This document shows positions 16,845 to 20,985 of a stretch of 20,985 bases of DNA, in pieces. The notes beneath the pieces are model-generated. The model saw only the letters and a list, made by a program, of their open reading frames with translations, ran no database searches and had not been told where the DNA came from. Within the stretch, counting starts at the first letter, position 1, and the number at the start of each line of letters is the position of its first letter. Origin of the DNA: Polysphondylium violaceum (Eukaryota; Evosea; Eumycetozoa; Dictyosteliales; Dictyosteliaceae); NCBI GenBank assembly GCA_000277445.1, contig AJWJ01000425.1:1-20985 (forward strand), in the 5' to 3' direction. The translations under genes and the position numbers were made by a program.

Positions 16845-19346
16845 ATGTCAGAATCATCATGGATGAATGCATGGACAGGTGGGGATGAGGAGGAACAAGA
16901 GGAAAAAGGATTTCATCAACCAAGAGGAAATATTGGAGATTGGTCATCTTTTATGATTGCCATGGATGCAGAGGATGGAAAAGAGTTGCAAAGATCTATG
17001 TCCACTCTTACGATCAACAAGGATGCTATCACTGCATTGAATTTAAAGAAAGAGTTGAACAAAGAGCCACCTCAAATTGGATTTGCCCTCAGTTCACATC
17101 TTCCTACGGTCAGTGTCTCCAAGGACCACAGCCAAATCAGCAAGCCTGGCACAACAACAACAACATCAGCATCATCATCACCTCTCAAGACCTCGGCCGG
17201 TATGAAAGCACCTCCTTTTTTAAAGGGCAGCGGAGGCATCAGTGGCTCGCCATCGCCAACCAATTCACCCGTCTCTAAGCTTCAATTTGGCAAGCAAATT
17301 AGTGATACTGCTCTTTCTGCATCTCTACACTACAAGTCAGAGAGCATCGCCATTGGCTCAGAGTCACCCACATTGTCCTCATTGTCTTCTTCGCCACGCA
17401 ATACAGTACCTCCCTCACCACCTCTGTCTTCCTCTCGTGAAGACTCTATTAATTCGTTCTTTAGCATTTTTGGACGTAAAAAGAAGCAAGCCAGCGGAGA
17501 CTCATCGCCTCGTACTCCTCGTGGCGGCACAGCAGACAATATGTCTGACACAGTGTCAACGGTATCAGAGCTTGCTTCACTTGCCGAAGCTGATGAAGAA
17601 CCAGAAAACACAGGATACCCTAGTTTAGAATTTGAGAAATCATTTTCGAGCTCAGACAAGATCTATGAAGGTTGGATGGAGTTTGCCATCTCCAGCAAAT
17701 CATGGAAAAAGAGATGGTTTGTTTTACGTGGCAGTCATTTGGAATACTATAAAGGTTGGTGGGAGAACCAGGCAACAGCCACAGAAAACAGTGAGGATAA
17801 TGGTAAAATTCTCTTAAACTATTGGTACACATTCACACAGATCACCGTAGAGGATGGCAAGCATATCTTTTCCATTCTTCAATCCTCTGAAGTGGAAAAG
17901 CTAGGTTCAAAGAAATCAAAATTAAAATTTAGAGTTGAAGATGACAATCTAGCTCGTCGTTGGATCACTGAATGTGAAACCGTTATTAAAAAGAGAAAGG
18001 GTAATTATTTTTTTGTTTATGGATAGATTATTATTGTTTACTAATATCACGTATATATAGAAACAACTGTTACTTTAAGACCATTACAAGCAGCAGAACA
18101 TCATAGATTTTTACCAGGTGGAAGAAGAGCAACTGTTGTTCATGCACCAGCATTTGTACCACCAATACCATTGGATCCAAATGATAATACAATTACATCT
18201 ACAAATATTAATATACCATCAAGTTTAATTGATCCATTGGAATCAGATGAAAAGGTATTATTAGAAAAAGTTAAATTACTTTTAGACGAATTCAAACCCA
18301 AACCGTTGCCCGCCGGTGAAACACCCACCTCTTATAGAAATAAAAGACGTTCATCAGATGGTTACTATCGTATCTTGTCCATGGATGGTGGCGGTCTAAG
18401 ATCGGTAATGGTTTGCATTTTAATAGAACGTATCATTAAAAGATACCCCACTCTATTGGAATATGTCGATGTGTTTACAGGCACCAGTGCCGGCTCCATT
18501 GTTGCCGCCGGTCTTGCTTGTGAATATCCGCCCAAGGGTACAAGAAGAGTATTGGAAATGACAGCGTTGCCAGTGTTTGGCAAAAAAAGACCTGGTTTCA
18601 ATATGGGTAATGCAAAATACTTTAACCGTCTTCTTCGTGCCGCTTGCTTTGTCTTTTTCCAAGACAAAAAGTTTGTCGACATTCAGAGAAAACTTGCAGT
18701 GCCTGCATTCCAATTGGATAGTAGTTATCCCCCAGAATCTGCATGCGACGCACCCAAGGTCCGTAGATGGATGCCTCGTGTTTTCCATAATTTGGGCGCA
18801 GGCGATTCTTGGCTTTGTCAAGATTTTGTTGGTGAAACTTTAATTAGATCGGCATCTGCTCCTACCTATTTCCCCTCGCATCAAGGTTTCATTGACGGTG
18901 GTGTATTTGCTAATAATCCAAGTTTGTCTGCAATGAGTTTGGCCATGAGTCCAAGCAATGATAATATTCCCGTTGACAAAATCATTGTTCTCTCTATTGG
19001 CACTGGTGTTTCATCGGTGTTTATGGAAGGTGGTCCAGAGTATGATTGGGGTCTTTTAAATTGGGCACCTAAATTGGGTAACCTTTTATTAGGTTCTCAG
19101 GTAGACTATTTATCTCAGCTCTGTGACAACATGCTTGGCGAGAGACATCATAGATTAAATCCAGACATTGGTGATTGTACATCAATGGATGATCCAAAAT
19201 TAGTTACAGAGTTGGCCACTCTTGCCAACACTATTGATCTTTCAGATACATTTGCATGGATTGAAAAACATTTCCTACCAAAAGATGCAACAAATATTCA
19301 TTCCACTTCATCTGAATGTGGTTCAAATTCTTCAACTCCTAGATAA
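16845..19346 (+). CDS. PH-domain patatin-like phospholipase (813 aa)
   Basis: Exons are 16845-18000 and 18061-19346, with a 60-nt phase-1 intron (GTAATT...ATAG). Residues 1-270 are low-complexity, Ser/Pro/Thr-rich and probably unstructured. A PH domain spans about 272-385: EGWMEFAISSKSWKKRWFVL, a central strand region with HIFSIL, and the closing helix with an invariant-type Trp (LARRWITEC). The second exon carries a patatin domain from about 488: glycine-rich DGGGLR (494-499) as oxyanion hole, nucleophile Ser528 in GTSAG, and catalytic Asp664 in DGGVFANNP. The dyad is complete, so it is probably an active lipid acyl hydrolase or phospholipase A2. The PH domain would bring it to phosphoinositide membranes. 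No signal peptide; it likely acts from the cytosol. It converges with the thioredoxin-like gene, 112 bases away. Substrate not predictable. Confidence 0.9.
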
Positions 19347-19458
19347 ATTGATAAAATGTATATCAAAATATAATAAGTTTAAATATTATTATTTAATCGC
19401 ACCTAATATTTATAATAAAGCAAATCATAATGATATTGGATATTTATTATTTCATACT

Positions 19459-19833
19459 TTAAACCATATAGATTTGGTCAATGAGATCAATTAAATTATC
19501 TTTGGTGATGTTTTCTGTTAAAGAGTTTGTTTTGACTCCATTTTTAAAGACAATTATTGCTGGAGCCCTTTTAATAGAATATTTATTACTAGTCTGAACA
19601 CAATCCTCTAAATCAACTTTGTGAAAATTAATTTCTTGATATTGATTTGATATTTCTTTAATTAGAGGATTTAATTCTAAATAGTTTGTTAGAAAGATAG
19701 AGATAAAAAATAAAAAAAATAAATATACGTTACCATTACATTTTTCTGATTGATCAGAATAAAAATATGCAAATAGTATATCACAACTATTTAGTACTTG
19801 ATTAAAATCTGCATCAGTATCTATGTATCTCAT
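19459..19833 (-). CDS. Single-domain thioredoxin-like protein with SxxC site (105 aa)
   Basis: Exons are 19833-19734 and 19676-19459, with a 57-nt phase-1 intron (GTAACG...TTAG) placed just after the active-site region. The fold is thioredoxin: strand ILFAYFYSD, active-site loop, helix ELNPLIKEIS, strand INFHKVDLED, the cis-proline in RAPAIIVFKNG, and a final helix. Length matches thioredoxins of about 105 residues. The usual WCGPC site reads QSEKC: Ser29 replaces the nucleophilic cysteine, and Trp and Pro are missing too, while Cys32 stays. A related state occurs in the thioredoxin domain of PICOT/Grx3 proteins (APQC), which are not classical reductases. It is therefore probably a binding or adaptor protein, or a monothiol enzyme, in the cytosol. 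The gene reads as intact. It converges with the PH-patatin gene. Confidence 0.82.
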   Translation of the reverse strand: MRYIDTDADFNQVLNSCDILFAYFYSDQSEKCNGNVYLFFLFFISIFLTNYLELNPLIKEISNQYQEINFHKVDLEDCVQTSNKYSIKRAPAIIVFKNGVKTNSLTENITKDNLIDLIDQIYMV

Positions 19834-19970
19834 TGTTATTTTTTGTTAAGCGCAATTGAATTGAAAAAAATGAAAAAGTACACACAACAATTTATTTTTC
19901 CAAAATTAATTTATTGGTGTGTGTGTTGAGTTTACAACTTTGAAAAATAATACAAAACAATAAAACATGT

Positions 19971-20985
19971 TTATTGATTATTAAATATTCCTTTTATGAT
20001 ATAGTTATAGGATTTGAAAAATAAATTCATGTATTTTTCATAAAAGATATCTTCCTGAGCTTCTTTTTTGTTTTGTAAAATTCCAGTGTGTAGGAATAAA
20101 GTGAGGGTGGCTTTGAATTCAAATGAAGCGTATGCTGGGTCATCACTTGGGTGTTCTGGGGCGTTGGGGTTGTTTTCTTGACTCATTTTAACCAATATAG
20201 GTAAAAGAGTGGTAAGACCTTTCAAAAGCTCTTCTTTGTCGGTTGGTGGATTTGAGAGATGGTCTCTTAATAACAAAACTTCTTGGACGTTTAGGTGATT
20301 GAGCGGGTCAAGTTCTGGTCTATAGGTTGAAGGTTTTTCTTTATCTAATTGCTCAATATAGGCCAAAATGCTTTGAACACAGTGAAATATAACATAGCTT
20401 TTATAGGAGGGAGGTATATTTTGATCGAGGAGATGGTTACTTAGAAGTAGTACTCCGTATGAACCAGATTCTTCATATCTTCCCAAATCGTATAAAAGTA
20501 CAGATTTGATGAAATTGAAAGGGGGTCTAACGACGTTGTCCACTTGTTTAGCGTGTGTATCTAAAAAGTCGAGCAACTCTTGTTTATCGACAAAGTCTTT
20601 GACCTCCTCTGCAATTTCAACATACGACAAATGGGCATTTGGATCGATTTTTTGACATTTTCTAAAAGTTTGAAATGCTAATTTTGGATATGACTTTATG
20701 TAGCCATAAGCCATTTGTAAATATGCTTCATAGAGGAATTCATTGATCTCTGGTTTAACAACTCTCTTTATTCCATCAATTTCTTTGATTTCATATCTAT
20801 GTTTTGGTCCATCGATATTTGATTTGCCTAGTTTTTCTTCTTTTTCCTCTTCTTCTTCGATAAATTGGTTAATTAAACCAATGGCAACAGAGTTTTGTTT
20901 ACCCCATACAGCTACAATATCATAAAATCTACTATTTAATTTCTTTAATTGTTGTTTATATTCAATTGTATTCTCTAATTGACAC
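19971..20985 (-). CDS. TPR gene F (partial): C-terminal part of a sixth family member
   Basis: The reading frame is open from the right window edge (first full codon 20984-20982) to a stop at 19971-19973, giving 337 visible residues without an intron. The start, and any presequence, lie beyond the edge. TPR-like helices are seen in LYEAYLQMAYGYIKSYPKLA with FQTFRKCQKIDPNAHLS, and in LYDLGRYEESGSYGVLLLS. An acidic insert (FIEEEEEKEEKLG) lies where A and B also have a charged insert, and the RYEES segment aligns with KYVES in B and RYQES in C, followed by the shared C-terminal region. The C-terminus is helical, with no named domain. Membership in the A-E family is my reading of these alignments; whether it is also mitochondrial cannot be seen. 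It lies about 7 kb from E, past six unrelated genes. Confidence 0.72.
   Translation of the reverse strand, partial: CQLENTIEYKQQLKKLNSRFYDIVAVWGKQNSVAIGLINQFIEEEEEKEEKLGKSNIDGPKHRYEIKEIDGIKRVVKPEINEFLYEAYLQMAYGYIKSYPKLAFQTFRKCQKIDPNAHLSYVEIAEEVKDFVDKQELLDFLDTHAKQVDNVVRPPFNFIKSVLLYDLGRYEESGSYGVLLLSNHLLDQNIPPSYKSYVIFHCVQSILAYIEQLDKEKPSTYRPELDPLNHLNVQEVLLLRDHLSNPPTDKEELLKGLTTLLPILVKMSQENNPNAPEHPSDDPAYASFEFKATLTLFLHTGILQNKKEAQEDIFYEKYMNLFFKSYNYIIKGIFNNQ

Noticed and set aside
17330-17659. 109-codon reverse ORF inside the PH-patatin gene
   Set aside because: Antisense shadow of the Ser/Pro-rich coding region; no homology or promoter, and the forward gene is certain.
18453-18821. 122-codon reverse ORF with several Cys and His
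   Set aside because: Antisense to the patatin domain. The scattered Cys/His are by-products of the forward codons and form no zinc-binding pattern.

Overview
The window is a gene-dense, AT-rich nuclear segment of a social amoeba (Dictyostelia). Evidence: short AT-rich introns of about 57-98 nt with GTA(A/T)GT-like donors, Asn/Gln/Ser/Thr homopolymers inside proteins, TATAAATA boxes, poly-T/poly-A intergenic DNA, and recognisable social-amoeba families. The genus is not settled; base bias looks milder than in Dictyostelium discoideum. No rRNA, tRNA, CRISPR array or intact transposon was found.

Layout. 1-1171: a small two-exon gene resembling the hssA/B family, after a long AT-rich upstream region. 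1204-1384: a short coding relic, possibly LINE-type. 1389-12860: five complete paralogous genes for mitochondria-targeted TPR proteins, here called A (-, 1389-3347), B (-, 3425-5289), C (-, 6563-8108), D (+, 8815-10420) and E (+, 11320-12860). Each has one phase-0 intron at the same place. Between them sit a second hssA/B-like small gene (-, 5649-5909), a doubtful small ORF (-, 8404-8592) and a syntaxin-6-like SNARE gene (-, 10417-11159). 12964-13207: a small acidic unknown protein. 13559-13962: a three-exon YOS1/IER3IP1 homologue. 14189-16048: a leucine-rich-repeat protein fused to a response-regulator receiver domain. 16845-19346: a PH-domain protein with a patatin-like phospholipase domain. 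19459-19833: a single-domain thioredoxin-like protein lacking the nucleophilic cysteine. 19971 to the right edge: the 3' part of a gene that looks like a sixth member, F, of the TPR family.

The unifying theme is local expansion of a TPR family. Each complete member has a basic, Arg/Ser-rich N-terminus ending in an R(Y/S)(F/I)ST-like stretch (mitochondrial presequence), several TPRs, and a shared C-terminal helical region I cannot assign to a named domain. A/B (plus F) and C/E are the closest pairs; D stands apart. The other genes are typical housekeeping (SNARE, YOS1) or signalling (LRR-receiver, PH-patatin) genes interspersed in both orientations. The 5910-6562 intergenic region carries a 43-nt inverted repeat (37/43 identical) that no gene explains.

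Exon joins were worked out by hand from reading frames and splice signals and have not been checked against transcripts or databases.
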